From Rickettsiales bacterium (GTDB taxonomy: Bacteria > Pseudomonadota > Alphaproteobacteria > Rickettsiales > UBA8987): a stretch of DNA of 5,468 nucleotides. Made by a program: the position numbers and the translations under genes. Positions 5,358 to 5,468 of this stretch are shown in pieces. Where the stretch lies: the NCBI GenBank assembly GCA_028282625.1, contig JANQHP010000070.1, positions 1 through 5,468 on the forward strand. Reading direction: 5' to 3'. How positions within the stretch are numbered: the first letter of the stretch is position 1; each line of letters opens with the position of its first letter. The notes beneath the pieces were generated by a model. It saw only the letters and a program-made list of their open reading frames with translations, had not been told where the DNA came from and ran no database searches.

Positions 5358-5390
5358 GTCATCCCGTGGCCCCTTGTCGAGCCATGGTTT
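5357..5390. repeat. GTCATCCCG-type palindrome with direct repeat copy 2
   Basis: CCGTGGC (5364-5370) pairs with GCCATGG (5381-5387), 7 bp with one wobble and a 10-nt loop. The left flank CGTCATCCCG (5357-5366) is the reverse complement of 154-163, linking it to the palindrome at the start of the window. Its right half (5375-5390) is identical to the end of mutT (5212-5227). Confidence 0.6.
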
Positions 5391-5396
5391 AGGCAC

Positions 5397-5403
5397 AAAA
5401 AAA
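5397..5403 (-). terminator. T7 tract ending the 6S RNA transcript
   Basis: On the minus strand the GC-rich segment GGCCCCGGGGCACGG (5418-5404) runs straight into seven Ts (5403-5397). This is the form expected when the closing stem of a structured RNA also serves as a rho-independent terminator. The 5' arm of that stem would lie outside the window. Confidence 0.6.
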
Positions 5404-5468
5404 CCGTGCCCCGGGGCCGCCGCAGCGCCAAGTAGATGTGAAGTCTACTCGAGCGCTACGTGCGGTCC
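5404..5468 (-). ncRNA. ssrS: 6S RNA, 3' end (partial, runs off the window)
   Basis: 6S RNA binds sigma70-RNA polymerase as an open-promoter mimic and is read out as short product RNAs. Read on the minus strand, the segment contains CTGCGGCGGC (5425-5416), which matches from memory the conserved 3' segment of E. coli 6S RNA just before its closing stem. Immediately 5' of it is a strong hairpin: GCGC plus CGAGTAGA (5456-5453, 5451-5444) pairs with TCTACTTG plus GCGC (5436-5425), one bulge, 7-nt loop; E. coli 6S has a hairpin at the corresponding place. A GC-rich closing arm and a T7 tract follow. The rest of the RNA, roughly two thirds, lies beyond 5468, so the identification rests on the 3' end alone. 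It is convergent with mutT. Confidence 0.7.

Noticed and set aside
4988..5431. Long minus-strand open frame across mutT and the right intergenic region
   Set aside because: It is antisense to the Nudix box gene, Pro/Ala/His-rich and runs through palindromic repeats into the 6S RNA end. No family features.

Overview
The window reads as a stretch of chromosome from an alphaproteobacterium; order and genus cannot be fixed from it. The main evidence is a minus-strand pair, a Tim44-like membrane-anchored protein followed directly by the lytic transglycosylase MltA, which is a typical alphaproteobacterial arrangement. The non-coding ends carry palindromic intergenic repeats of the kind scattered through many proteobacterial genomes. 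I see no phage, transposase, CRISPR or toxin genes.

Layout. Positions 1-260 hold no convincing gene, only hairpin-forming repeat elements. A strong sigma70-type promoter (274-302) then drives a leader of about 115 nt with three consecutive hairpins, ending in a very good Shine-Dalgarno site and a 114-residue protein of unknown function (426-770). A long bidirectional terminator (787-826) separates this gene from the convergent minus-strand operon.

The minus-strand operon, in transcription order, is the Tim44-like protein (3573-2890), the lipoprotein MltA (2890-1655, sharing one base with the preceding stop) and a type IV prepilin peptidase (1645-857, GTG start, 9 nt after mltA). All three act at the envelope: a membrane-anchored protein, a peptidoglycan-cleaving lipoprotein, and the inner-membrane enzyme that matures pilins or pseudopilins. 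A link between local wall opening and assembly of a pilus or type II secretion machine is plausible but inferred.

Divergent from this operon is a plus-strand pair: a YadG-like ABC-2 type transporter ATPase (3756-4760) and a MutT-type Nudix hydrolase (4786-5235). The two directions appear to start from overlapping promoters whose -10 elements lie on the same six to eight bases (3702-3709), inside an inverted repeat. No partner permease for the ATPase lies in the window.

The right end (5236-5396) is again non-coding and repeat-rich. One 16-bp segment there is identical to the last codons of mutT. The last 65 bases look like the 3' end of 6S RNA (ssrS) on the minus strand, with a conserved-looking 3' motif, a hairpin and a T7 tract; its 5' part lies outside the window.

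Nothing here amounts to a clearly new multi-gene system. The points most worth a second look are the unannotated 6S RNA end, the structured leader of the unknown small protein, the shared-core divergent promoter, and the repeat that meets the end of mutT.
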